39,832 bases of DNA, from contig CADCEV010000015.1 of the NCBI GenBank assembly GCA_902800525.1, forward strand, positions 1 to 39,832, written 5' to 3'. The position numbers and the translations under genes are program-made. Below are positions 22,035 to 30,392 of this stretch, one piece after another (position 1 is the first letter of the stretch; each line of letters starts with the position of its first letter). The notes under the pieces are model-generated. The model ran no database searches. It saw nothing but the letters and a program-made list of their open reading frames with translations, and was not told where the DNA came from. This DNA comes from an uncultured Bacteroidales bacterium (lineage in GTDB: Bacteria; Bacteroidota; Bacteroidia; Bacteroidales; Paludibacteraceae).

Positions 22035-25000
22035 ATGCAAAACAAAGGACTTGTAAGAATTTTGGCAGCGTGCCTTGCGTTGGTATGCGCCTTTTATCTG
22101 TCATTCTCCTTCGTGACTCGTCATTACGACAAGGCAGCGAAGGCGTACGCAGATGGTGATGCAGTAAAAGAGTACCTGTATTTGGACTCGATTGCAACAA
22201 AGAAAGTGTGGTTCGGTTACACGCTGAAAGAGTGCCGCGAGAAAGAGATTAACCTCGGTCTGGACTTGAAAGGCGGTATGAACGTAACGATGGAGGTTTC
22301 TGTTCCGGACATTCTGGACGCCTTGAGCGGTCACAACGAGACCCCGAACTACAAAGAGGCATTGGCTCTCGCAAAACAAAAACAAAAATCGAGCGGTGCA
22401 GACTTCGTAACGCTCTTCATTGAGTCTTACAAAGAGGTAGATCCGAACGGTCAGTTGGCATCTATTTTCTCAACTTTCGAGTTGAAAGACAAAGTAACTC
22501 TGACCTCGACGAACGCAGAGGTAGAGAAAGTGATCCGCGAGGAAGTGGACGGCGCTATTCAGAACTCGTTCAACGTGCTCCGTACGCGTATCGACCGTTT
22601 CGGTGTTGTACAACCGAATATTCAGAAACTGGCTCAACCGGGTCGTATTCTGATCGAGCTTCCGGGTATCAAAGAGCCGGAGCGTGTTCGTAAACTCCTT
22701 CAAGGTTCGGCAAACCTGGAGTTCTGGGAGACCTACGAGGCTTCCGAGTTACTGCCGATACTGGCACAGATCAACCGCGAGTTCGCAGCTTCCGCTCCGC
22801 AAGAGGAGACCAAAGCCGAGGAAGTAAAAGCCGAAGAGGCACCGAAAGCCGAAGGCGATGATTTGGCAGCGTTGCTTGGTGACTCCACCGCCAGCGCAGA
22901 GGCAGATCAAGCAGCACAAATCGCAGAATACAAAAAGAGCAATCCGCTCTTCGCTGTACTGAACCCGTCTATCAATCAGGCAGGTCAGGCATACCGCGGT
23001 CCGGTAGTAGGAACTGTACACTACACCGACACCGCTAAAGTAAACGCAATGCTGAACTCGCAGATCGCCAAAGCTGTTCTGCCGCGTGACGCACGTTTCT
23101 ACTGGACCGTAAAGGCCATCGACGAGGCTAACTCGTACTATCAGCTCGTAGCTCTGAAAGCACAACGCGACGGTCGTGCATCGCTGGAAGGCGACGTGAT
23201 CACCGACGCTCGTGCAGACTTCTCGCAGATCAGCGCTTATGCAAACGTTTCGATGAGCATGAACGCAGAGGGTGCTAAGACCTGGCAACGTCTGACCAAA
23301 GACAATATCGGCAAATCGGTAGCTATCGTACTGGACGGATTCGTATATTCGTTCCCGACCGTACAGAGCGAGATCGCCGGCGGTAACAGCCAGATCACCG
23401 GAAACTTTACCGTAGAAGAGGCAAAAGACTTGGCAAACACTCTCAAATCCGGTAAGATGCCGGCTCCGGCCCGTATTATCGAGGAAAGCGTAGTTGGTCC
23501 GTCTCTGGGTCGCGAGGCTATCCAGTCGGGTCTCTGGTCATTCGTTCTCGGTTTCTGCCTCATCCTGATCTACATGATCTTCTATTACGGCTGGATTCCG
23601 GGTCTGATTGCCGACTTTGCGTTGGTATGCAACGTATTCCTGCTGTTAGGTATTTTGGCTTCTTTCAGCGCCGTACTGACGTTGCCGGGTATTGCCGGTA
23701 TCGTGTTGACGATGGGTTGTGCTGTGGATGCCAACGTGCTGATTTACGAGCGTATCCGTGAGGAGCTGCGTGGCGGCAAAGGTATGCGCAAGGCTATCGA
23801 GGACGGTTTCAAAGGTGCCATCACCGCCATTATTGATGCAAACGTAACGTCGTTCCTCACCGGTGCTATTCTCGCTATCTTTGGTACAGGTCCTATCAAG
23901 GGCTTCGCTGTTACCTATATGATCGGTATCATCTCTTCGTTCCTGACGGCTGTGTTCATCACCCGCCTGTTGCTGGAAGACTACTGCAAGAAAGAGAACG
24001 CGAAGGAGCTGAGCTTCACCACCGCGCTGATGAAGAACTTCCTGCAGAATGTACACTTCGATTTCGTTGCAGCTCGCAAGTGGGCTTACTGCCTGTCGGG
24101 CGCTGTTGTGATCTTCGCTATCCTCGGTCTCGAGCCGCATATCTTCGGTAAGTTGAACCTCGGTATCGACTTCTCCGGTGGACGTAACTATGTGGTTCGT
24201 TTCGACAACAGCATCAACACACAGGATGTTCGCGAGAGTCTGGAGAACACCTTCAAGGCTACTTTGGAGGAAGGCGAGACCTTTGGTATCAACGTCATCA
24301 CTTATGGTAACGACGCTAACCAGGTACGTATCTCCACCAACTACCGCATCCACGAGGAGACCGCCGAGGCAGACGAGCACATTGAGGCTCTGCTGTACGA
24401 AGGCTGCAAGCCGTTCTTGGGCGAGAACATCAGCTTTGACGATTTCCGTTCGACCGACTCGAACGCAGAGGTTGGAATCATGTCGAGCCAGAAAGTAGGT
24501 CCGGCTATCGCAGACGATATCACCACCAGCGCTATCTGGGCAGTGCTCGCAGCACTCGTAGTGATCTTCCTCTACATCCTCTTGCGTTTCCGCAACTTCG
24601 CATACTCAGTAGGTGCTTTGGCAGCTTTGGCTCACGATACCGTGATCATCCTCGGTCTGTATGCAATCCTGTGGAAGATCATGCCTTTCTCCATGGAGAT
24701 TGACCAAGCGTTCATCGCTGCTATCCTGACAGTAATCGGTTACTCCATCAACGATACCGTGGTCATCTTCGACCGTGTACGTGAGTACAACAGCCTCTAT
24801 CCGAAACGCGAGAAGAGCGTGAACATCAACGACGCATTGAACAACACGCTGAGCCGTACGTTCTCGACCTCTATGAGTACATTCGTCGTTCTGTTGGCTA
24901 TCTTCGCATTCGGCGGCGAGACAATCCAAGGTTTCGTATTCGCACTCCTTATGGGTGTGATTGTAGGTACCTACTCGTCTCTGTTCATCGCTTCGCCGAT

Positions 25001-25061
25001 CGCTTATGACATTCAAATGGCACAAGCAAAACGCGCTGCTGCTAAAGCAGAGAAAAAGTAA
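22035..25061 (+). CDS. secDF: Fused protein translocase subunit SecDF
   Basis: SecD and SecF use the proton motive force to help the Sec translocon move proteins into the periplasm. The 1008-residue fusion has a first membrane helix (about 8-28), the SecD periplasmic region with NLGLDLKGGMNVTMEV, a membrane block (about 495-660: ALVCNVFLLLGILASF, GCAVDANVLIYERIREE, TSFLTGAILAIFGTGPIKGFA), then the SecF half starting near 690 with LGIDFSGGRNYVVRF and a second block with ALAALAHDTVIILGLYAI and GYSINDTVVIFDRVRE. A Glu/Ala-rich insert at about 257-290 lies in the periplasmic part. ATG 22035 is chosen; a longer frame would start upstream of the promoter. Confidence 0.97.
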   Translation: MQNKGLVRILAACLALVCAFYLSFSFVTRHYDKAAKAYADGDAVKEYLYLDSIATKKVWFGYTLKECREKEINLGLDLKGGMNVTMEVSVPDILDALSGHNETPNYKEALALAKQKQKSSGADFVTLFIESYKEVDPNGQLASIFSTFELKDKVTLTSTNAEVEKVIREEVDGAIQNSFNVLRTRIDRFGVVQPNIQKLAQPGRILIELPGIKEPERVRKLLQGSANLEFWETYEASELLPILAQINREFAASAPQEETKAEEVKAEEAPKAEGDDLAALLGDSTASAEADQAAQIAEYKKSNPLFAVLNPSINQAGQAYRGPVVGTVHYTDTAKVNAMLNSQIAKAVLPRDARFYWTVKAIDEANSYYQLVALKAQRDGRASLEGDVITDARADFSQISAYANVSMSMNAEGAKTWQRLTKDNIGKSVAIVLDGFVYSFPTVQSEIAGGNSQITGNFTVEEAKDLANTLKSGKMPAPARIIEESVVGPSLGREAIQSGLWSFVLGFCLILIYMIFYYGWIPGLIADFALVCNVFLLLGILASFSAVLTLPGIAGIVLTMGCAVDANVLIYERIREELRGGKGMRKAIEDGFKGAITAIIDANVTSFLTGAILAIFGTGPIKGFAVTYMIGIISSFLTAVFITRLLLEDYCKKENAKELSFTTALMKNFLQNVHFDFVAARKWAYCLSGAVVIFAILGLEPHIFGKLNLGIDFSGGRNYVVRFDNSINTQDVRESLENTFKATLEEGETFGINVITYGNDANQVRISTNYRIHEETAEADEHIEALLYEGCKPFLGENISFDDFRSTDSNAEVGIMSSQKVGPAIADDITTSAIWAVLAALVVIFLYILLRFRNFAYSVGALAALAHDTVIILGLYAILWKIMPFSMEIDQAFIAAILTVIGYSINDTVVIFDRVREYNSLYPKREKSVNINDALNNTLSRTFSTSMSTFVVLLAIFAFGGETIQGFVFALLMGVIVGTYSSLFIASPIAYDIQMAQAKRAAAKAEKK

Positions 25062-25085
25062 TCGTAAATTTGTAAATCGTAAATC
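25062..25085. repeat. Short-period repeat filling the secDF-clpP junction
   Basis: The 24-nt spacer from the secDF stop codon to the clpP ATG consists of TCGTAAAT, TTGTAAA, TCGTAAA and TC, a variant of the 7-bp family. As at other junctions, it begins right after the stop and ends at the start codon. Confidence 0.75.
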
Positions 25086-25772
25086 ATGACTAATGATTTT
25101 CTGAAATTCGCGTCTGCACAAGGCCTTAACTCTATGCATGTAGAGAAGGTCTTGTCGCAGAGTGCGAACACCGTTCTCGCTTCCGGCGGATACATCTCTC
25201 CGACGATTTTGGAGGAGCGACAACTGAATGTCACCCAGATGGATGTGTTCAGCCGCCTTATGATGGACCGTGTGATCTTCCTCGGCACCGAGGTAAACGA
25301 CTACACGGCAAACGTCATTCAAGCGCAGTTGCTGTATTTGGACTCCGTGGACAGCGAGCGGGATATCAACCTGTATCTGAACACCCCCGGCGGTTCTGTT
25401 TATGCCGGTTTGGGTATCTATGATACGATGCAGTTCGTGAAAGCCAAGGTAGCGACGATCTGTACAGGTCTGGCGGCGTCCATGGGCGCTGTGCTGTTAG
25501 TAGCCGGCGAGAAAGGTATGCGTGCAGCGCTACCTCACAGCCGTGTGATGATCCATCAGCCGCTCGGCGGCATTCAAGGACAAGCATCGGATATCGAGAT
25601 CACCGCCAAAGAGATTCTCAAACTGAAGGACGAACTATACCAGATCATCTCCGATAAATCCGGCAAGTCCATGGAGCAGATCCGCCAAGATGCTGACCGT
25701 GACCACTGGATGACGGCCGCAGAGGCATTGGAATACGGCATGATTGACAAAGTCTTCACACGCAAGGAGTAA
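25086..25772 (+). CDS. clpP: ATP-dependent Clp protease proteolytic subunit
   Basis: ClpP forms the barrel-shaped peptidase that degrades proteins unfolded by ClpX. The 228-residue product has the triad Ser132 ([13 protein letters not shown]), His157 ([11 protein letters not shown]) and Asp206 (DADRDHWM), plus [20 protein letters not shown]. The N-terminus is about 30 residues longer than E. coli ClpP and may include a processed propeptide. It sits two nt before clpX and directly after secDF, with no trigger factor gene here. Confidence 0.97.
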   Translation: MTNDFLKFASAQGLNSMHVEKVLSQSANTVLASGGYISPTILEERQLNVTQMDVFSRLMMDRVIFLGTEVNDYTANVIQAQLLYLDSVDSERDINLYLNTPGGSVYAGLGIYDTMQFVKAKVATICTGLAASMGAVLLVAGEKGMRAALPHSRVMIHQPLGGIQGQASDIEITAKEILKLKDELYQIISDKSGKSMEQIRQDADRDHWMTAAEALEYGMIDKVFTRKE

Positions 25773-25774
25773 AC

Positions 25775-27022
25775 ATGGCAAGAATGAAGAAAGAAGAAGT
25801 TTGCTCGTTTTGCGGGAGACCGATGCCGGAGATGTACAGCGGTATGGACGGCAGTCTGATCTGTACCGAGTGCATTGAAGAAGGTCACCGGATCGTAACG
25901 ACCAAGCTCAAAAACAGCGATGCCAAGGATGCTTCACTCAACGTAGACAACCTGCCAACTCCCCAGGAGATCAAAGATTTTTTGGATCTATACGTAGTAG
26001 GTCAAGATCAGGCAAAGCGGTATATCGCCGTAGCAGTCTATAACCACTACAAGCGTCTTCTGCAAGAGATCAGCCCCGATGATGTAGAGATCGAGAAGAG
26101 CAACATCCTGCTGGTCGGTTCAACCGGTACCGGCAAGACCCTTCTCGCCCGCACGATAGCCAAGATGCTGAAAGTGCCATTTGCCATCGGTGATGCCACC
26201 TCGCTGACGCAAGCCGGTTATGTGGGCGAAGACGTGGAGTCTATCCTGTCCCGCTTGCTGCAAGCCTGCGACTACGACGTCAAGAAAGCCGAACAAGGCA
26301 TCGTCTTCATAGACGAGATAGACAAGATCGCCCGCAAGTCCGAGAACCCGTCTATCACCCGCGACGTCAGTGGCGAAGGAGTGCAGCAAAGCCTGCTGAA
26401 GATGTTAGAGGGCACGGAGGTGAACGTACCGCCCCAAGGAGGACGCAAGCACCCCGACCAGGAATATATCCGCGTGAACACACGCAATATCCTCTTTATC
26501 TGCGGCGGTGCTTTTGACGGCATTGAGCGTAAGATCTCGCAACGGATGAACACGCAGACAGTTGGTTTTGCGGCACAACAGAAAGCGGCACAGATTGACA
26601 AAAACAACCTGCTGCAATACATCGCTCCGCAGGATCTCAAGTCGTACGGTCTCATTCCCGAGATCATCGGTCGTCTGCCGGTTTTGACTTACCTGCAACC
26701 ACTGGACCGCGAAGCATTGCGGAGTATTCTGACCGAGCCGAAGAACGCCTTGACCAAACAGTACAAGAAACTGATGGCAATGGACAATGTGACGCTCACC
26801 TTTGATGACGAAGCATTGGATTATATCGTGGACAAGGCGTTGGAATACAAACTCGGCGCTCGTGGACTGAGGGGACTGATGGAAAGTGTGATGTCGGATC
26901 TGATGTTCGAGATGCCGAGCCACAAGCAAGTAGGCAAACGACAGAGTTTCACCATCACCAAAGAATACGCTTCTGAGAAATTAGGAGAAGAAAAACTGAT
27001 CCATTTAAAAAACGCGGTTTAA
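25775..27022 (+). CDS. clpX: ATP-dependent Clp protease ATP-binding subunit ClpX
   Basis: ClpX is the AAA+ unfoldase partner of ClpP. The 415-residue protein has the zinc-binding domain (Cys10, Cys13, Cys30, Cys33), Walker [12 protein letters not shown] (about 114-124), Walker [12 protein letters not shown] (about 174-184), the [24 protein letters not shown] segment, the pore-loop GYVGED and sensor-2 GARGLR. Length and order are standard. It is cotranscribed with clpP, and its TAA stop codon lies in the loop of the terminator hairpin. Confidence 0.98.
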   Translation: MARMKKEEVCSFCGRPMPEMYSGMDGSLICTECIEEGHRIVTTKLKNSDAKDASLNVDNLPTPQEIKDFLDLYVVGQDQAKRYIAVAVYNHYKRLLQEISPDDVEIEKSNILLVGSTGTGKTLLARTIAKMLKVPFAIGDATSLTQAGYVGEDVESILSRLLQACDYDVKKAEQGIVFIDEIDKIARKSENPSITRDVSGEGVQQSLLKMLEGTEVNVPPQGGRKHPDQEYIRVNTRNILFICGGAFDGIERKISQRMNTQTVGFAAQQKAAQIDKNNLLQYIAPQDLKSYGLIPEIIGRLPVLTYLQPLDREALRSILTEPKNALTKQYKKLMAMDNVTLTFDDEALDYIVDKALEYKLGARGLRGLMESVMSDLMFEMPSHKQVGKRQSFTITKEYASEKLGEEKLIHLKNAV

Positions 27023-27038
27023 GCCGCGTTTTTTTTAT
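27009..27038. terminator. Bidirectional terminator between clpX and the DUF4270 gene
   Basis: The AACGCGG / CCGCGTT stem (27011-27017 with 27024-27030) is flanked by A on the left and a run of T on the right, so it can end both the clpX transcript and the converging minus-strand transcript ending at 27058. The clpX stop codon lies within the hairpin. Confidence 0.92.
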
Positions 27039-27057
27039 TTCTTTATGTAACGTTTCG

Positions 27058-28500
27058 TCAGAAGCCGCTATAGACGATTTCGAATTTCATACCATTCTCG
27101 GCAGAAAGAATCTTGGTCGCCGAGACTGTTTGTTGCTGGCGGACACCGGTGATTGTACCGGTAGTGGTCGTAGTGCCTAACGTACGCTCTACGGAAACCG
27201 GCACTAACAGCATATTAAGGAACTCCTGATCGCCGGGTTTTCGCAACTGGTTCGTCAAGAGCTGCGAGAGATCGTAGGAATAATAATAGATCTCTTTGCC
27301 CTTTGCGTCATAGCTGGTGATGAACTGACCCAAAATAGCACAAGTGTCCGAAGGCAGTTCCTTGAAAAGGAAAAAGCGCTTCATGCTCTCCTCCTTGATA
27401 AGGAGCATATAGTCCGCAGGCTGGAGCCAAGCATCCGCGCCCGTATCATTGTTCTTGTTCTGCACACTGACGCGCACCTCCGCCTTGTTGACATACGGGC
27501 GCTTGGTGACATAGGCATATTCTTTGGTGTCGTCCATAAACAGCGAGTCCACTACCAAGCGATACATGATCGCCTGCCCGATCATACGGATAGGCAGCGA
27601 TATACGCGTATATGCGCCCGCGGGCGATACTATATAATTATAGGTATCCGAATCTTCCTTGAGGGTCTCAATCCACTCTTTCTTATCGCGGTATTCGAGG
27701 TGATTGACAGTGCGCACCTCAGAGTTGGCATAGAACGCCTTCATGTCATGAACCACCGTGTCGCGACCATTCTTCTTATAGCCAAAACGGTAATAGACAC
27801 CGAGCGCTATATCGGAGACGTTAAGAACCGTAGAAGAACCGAAGGAGGTCTCGATATACAAGCCGTTGAATTGTTTGTTGAATTTCTCCTGGCTTTCAAA
27901 AGAGGTGATGGAGCCGAAGACCCTCTCAAAATCATCGTTGACCCTCATACGGACCATCGGGATATACACACCGCTTGCATTGCGGATCGAGTCGCGCTTC
28001 TCCGAAGCCAGGACAATACGCTTGTTATTGAGAATACAATGGTCGCGCGAGCAATAATCACTGATATTCAAATCCGTGGGATAGACATTCGAGTATTCAA
28101 ACGTGCCCTTATCCATCATATAGGCATTGACGGAGAGCGGTGAGTTCGGATCTCCGACCCAACTGGAATAATACATAAAAAGGCATATTGAATCAATCGA
28201 ATCCACGTGGAAGTCCGCGGGGTATTTATATCCCTCCGGGCATGCCAATTGGGTCAAAATAGAGGCACTGAGCGTACCATACGAAGTCTCAATCTCGCCC
28301 AAGAGGAACGAGTCCGCCTGCGAGATAATAGCCTCGCAACTATCTATCCTCGAACTGACAGGAAAGGTATCCGTCAACACAATAATAGCATCATTTTTAT
28401 CCAAAACAGACTGACCTGTATTGGAGACATCACCTTTGCAGGACGCAAAGATGCACAATACAATGCCTAGAAATCCTATCAATAAATTTTTACTATTCAT
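27058..28500 (-). CDS. DUF4270 family lipoprotein
   Basis: The 480-residue protein has a lipoprotein signal (MNSKNLLIGFLGIVLCIFASC, lipidation at Cys21) and no catalytic motif I can point to. The sequence after the lipid anchor (DTFPVSSRIDSCEAIISQADSFLLGEIETSYGTLSASILTQL) and the beta-rich remainder match DUF4270 proteins, which are common in Bacteroidetes and of unknown function, sitting next to a starch-synthase-like gene. Here too it overlaps the upstream GT5 gene (8 nt) and is likely cotranscribed with it. An envelope location is expected; export to the surface is not shown. Confidence 0.85.
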   Translation of the reverse strand: MNSKNLLIGFLGIVLCIFASCKGDVSNTGQSVLDKNDAIIVLTDTFPVSSRIDSCEAIISQADSFLLGEIETSYGTLSASILTQLACPEGYKYPADFHVDSIDSICLFMYYSSWVGDPNSPLSVNAYMMDKGTFEYSNVYPTDLNISDYCSRDHCILNNKRIVLASEKRDSIRNASGVYIPMVRMRVNDDFERVFGSITSFESQEKFNKQFNGLYIETSFGSSTVLNVSDIALGVYYRFGYKKNGRDTVVHDMKAFYANSEVRTVNHLEYRDKKEWIETLKEDSDTYNYIVSPAGAYTRISLPIRMIGQAIMYRLVVDSLFMDDTKEYAYVTKRPYVNKAEVRVSVQNKNNDTGADAWLQPADYMLLIKEESMKRFFLFKELPSDTCAILGQFITSYDAKGKEIYYYSYDLSQLLTNQLRKPGDQEFLNMLLVPVSVERTLGTTTTTGTITGVRQQQTVSATKILSAENGMKFEIVYSGF

Positions 28501-29338
28501 TCACTCCTTCCCCGGACAACAAAGTCTGATAAAAATCATAATGCCTCTTCGCCGCGGAAGTGAGATCAGGCGTCTCCTCATACGGCAGGATCGGCTTGCC
28601 TTTGGTCTCCGCATAATTAAGCACACGCTGGTTGACATTGGGCATAGCGAACACGATCGCGTCCGAAAAATCCACCGCCAAACGCATCAGTTCCTCATAC
28701 CCTACAGGGAAGCCGGCAATAGAACGTACATCGGTATTGTTGATACCCTCAATACGCAGTTTGTCCGCAAACTTCGTAGAGAAAGCCTTGGTATATTCCT
28801 CATTATCGAGCTGCAAAACGATCTTGGTATGCGAGAAGAAGGGCTCGTCGCCGTATGCCGTTTTGAGATATAACGGCGCAAGGGCACTCATCCAGCCCGA
28901 GCAAACAATAATATCCGGTGTCCAGCGGAGCTTCTTAACGGTCTCAATAACGCCACGGGCATAGAAAATCACTCTGTCGTCATTGTCCGCATACTCCGCG
29001 CCTTTCTCATCGCGCACCCCTTTGCGGCGGTGGAACAGATCATCGTTGTCGATGAAATAAATCTGAATGCGCGCAGACTGAATAGACGCCACCTTGATCA
29101 ACAGCGGATGATCCGAATCCTCAATAATAAGGTTCATTCCCGAAAGACGAATCACTTCATGCAACTGATTTCGACGCTCGTTAATCTCTCCAAACTTAGG
29201 CATGAACGTACGGGTTTCAAAACCATGGGCTTGAAAATACTCCGGTAACTGACGGTTAAATAGCCTTATCGGCGACTCGTCTGGAAGGAAAGGAAATATC
29301 TCTTGCGAGATAAATAATATTCGTTTTGGCTCTTTCAT
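28493..29338 (-). CDS. Starch/glycogen synthase catalytic-domain (GT5) protein, single domain
   Basis: The 281-residue protein matches only the N-terminal half of bacterial GlgA. It shows RILFISQEIFPFLPDESPI, RTFMPKFGEINERRNQLHEVIRL, IYFIDNDDLFHRRKGV, the DIIVCSGWMSALAPLYLK motif and ADKLRIEGI. The usual KxGG at the start is replaced by PDESPI, and the whole C-terminal GT-B half, including the EPCGL-type acceptor motif, is missing. Stand-alone proteins of this kind recur in Bacteroidales beside panC and DUF4270 genes. Whether it is active alone is doubtful. ATG 29338 is chosen because the longer frame runs through both promoters. Confidence 0.85.
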   Translation of the reverse strand: MKEPKRILFISQEIFPFLPDESPIRLFNRQLPEYFQAHGFETRTFMPKFGEINERRNQLHEVIRLSGMNLIIEDSDHPLLIKVASIQSARIQIYFIDNDDLFHRRKGVRDEKGAEYADNDDRVIFYARGVIETVKKLRWTPDIIVCSGWMSALAPLYLKTAYGDEPFFSHTKIVLQLDNEEYTKAFSTKFADKLRIEGINNTDVRSIAGFPVGYEELMRLAVDFSDAIVFAMPNVNQRVLNYAETKGKPILPYEETPDLTSAAKRHYDFYQTLLSGEGVNE

Positions 29339-29364
29339 ACGTATGAATGCATTATTTGGCACTG

Positions 29365-29395
29365 CAAAATTACAAAAAAATTTTGATATATGCAA
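29365..29395 (-). promoter_or_regulatory. Promoter of the GT5-DUF4270 operon
   Basis: The minus strand reads TAATTTTG (complement of 29365-29372) and TTGC (complement of 29392-29395) with a 19-bp spacer, interlocked with the panC promoter as at 4207-4254. Confidence 0.72.
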
Positions 29396-29412
29396 AAAAA
29401 AGTGTAACTTTG
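29382..29412 (+). promoter_or_regulatory. Promoter of panC
   Basis: TTTG at 29382-29385 and TAACTTTG at 29405-29412 have a 19-bp spacer. The leader to ATG 29454 is about 40 nt. Confidence 0.8.
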
Positions 29413-29453
29413 TGCGATTTTTCATAATTAACACATTATTTAATAGCAAAAAT

Positions 29454-30314
29454 ATGCAAATTATCACCACAAAAAGCGCTCTGCAAGCTACAATTCAGGA
29501 ATGTAAAGATGCAGGAAAGACCATTGGTTTAGTGCCGACGATGGGTGCTCTTCACGCGGGTCACGCCAGTTTAGTGAAGCAATCCGTTGCGGAAAATGAC
29601 ATCACTGTCGTTTCGGTTTTTGTGAACCCCACACAGTTTAACAACAAAGAGGATTTAGCCAAATATCCACGCAACATCGAGCGCGATGCGGAGCTGCTGA
29701 AATCCATCGGCGCGCAATATGTGTTTGCACCGACGCCGGAAGAGATGTACTCCGCCGAGGAGATGAACACGACCTTTGAATTTGATTTTGCGGGACTCGA
29801 CAAAGTCATGGAAGGCAAAATGCGCCCCGGTCACTTCAACGGTGTGGTACAGGTGGTAAGCCGTCTGTTCTATCTCGTCCGTCCGGACAAAGCCTATTTC
29901 GGGGAGAAAGATTTCCAGCAATTAGCCATCATTCACCACATGGTAGAACGCAGTTCTATGGCAGGTACATTCGGAGATCTACAGATTGTGGATTGTCCGA
30001 TCGTCCGCGAAGCCAGCGGTCTGGCACTCTCCAGCCGCAACGAGCGTCTCTCCGAGAGCGAGAAAGAGACCGCTTTAGGCATCTCGAAGACCCTCTTTGC
30101 TTCGCTCAATTGGGCGAAAGAGCCGGGTGCGACGGTTGAGAACGTACAGCAACGCGTAATTGACACCATCAATGCGATCGAGGGATTGGAGGTCGAATAC
30201 TACGAGATCGTGGATCAAACTACCCTGCTGCCTACCAAGACGTTCGAGCACGCCATCGGCTGCGTGACCGTTTACTGCGGACCGGTACGATTGATCGACA
30301 ATATCAAATACTAA
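29454..30314 (+). CDS. panC: Pantoate-beta-alanine ligase
   Basis: It condenses pantoate and beta-alanine with ATP to give pantothenate. The 286-residue protein has the HIGH-like LVPTMGALHAGHASL (about 24-38), VFVNPTQFNNKEDLAKYPR, GHFNGVVQVVSRLFYLVRPDKAYFGEKDFQQL, the KMSKS-equivalent ALSSRN near 187, and the C-terminal domain. Length is normal. ATG 29454 fits homologues, and the longer frame would start upstream of the promoter. The usual partner panD is not next to it. Instead an 11-bp repeat and pdxB follow. Confidence 0.97.
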   Translation: MQIITTKSALQATIQECKDAGKTIGLVPTMGALHAGHASLVKQSVAENDITVVSVFVNPTQFNNKEDLAKYPRNIERDAELLKSIGAQYVFAPTPEEMYSAEEMNTTFEFDFAGLDKVMEGKMRPGHFNGVVQVVSRLFYLVRPDKAYFGEKDFQQLAIIHHMVERSSMAGTFGDLQIVDCPIVREASGLALSSRNERLSESEKETALGISKTLFASLNWAKEPGATVENVQQRVIDTINAIEGLEVEYYEIVDQTTLLPTKTFEHAIGCVTVYCGPVRLIDNIKY

Positions 30315-30337
30315 AAATCACAACTTCGTAATGATTA

Positions 30338-30381
30338 AGTACTGGTCTAGTACTGGTCTAGTACTGGTCTAGTACTGGTCA
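30338..30381. repeat. Four 11-bp tandem repeats between panC and pdxB
   Basis: AGTACTGGTCT is repeated exactly four times (the last base differs), ending two bases before ATG 30384 and eleven before ATG 30393. The unit contains the complement of the CCAGTACT repeated at 8530-8573. Confidence 0.95.
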
Positions 30382-30392
30382 AAATGATAAAA

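Noticed and set aside
28493-29338. Truncated pseudogene of glgA
   Set aside because: The frame is intact with its own promoter and a tidy overlap with DUF4270, and stand-alone proteins of this size recur in the order as far as I recall.
29343-29453. Longer PanC N-terminus
   Set aside because: The segment spans both divergent promoters. The family N-terminus starts at ATG 29454.
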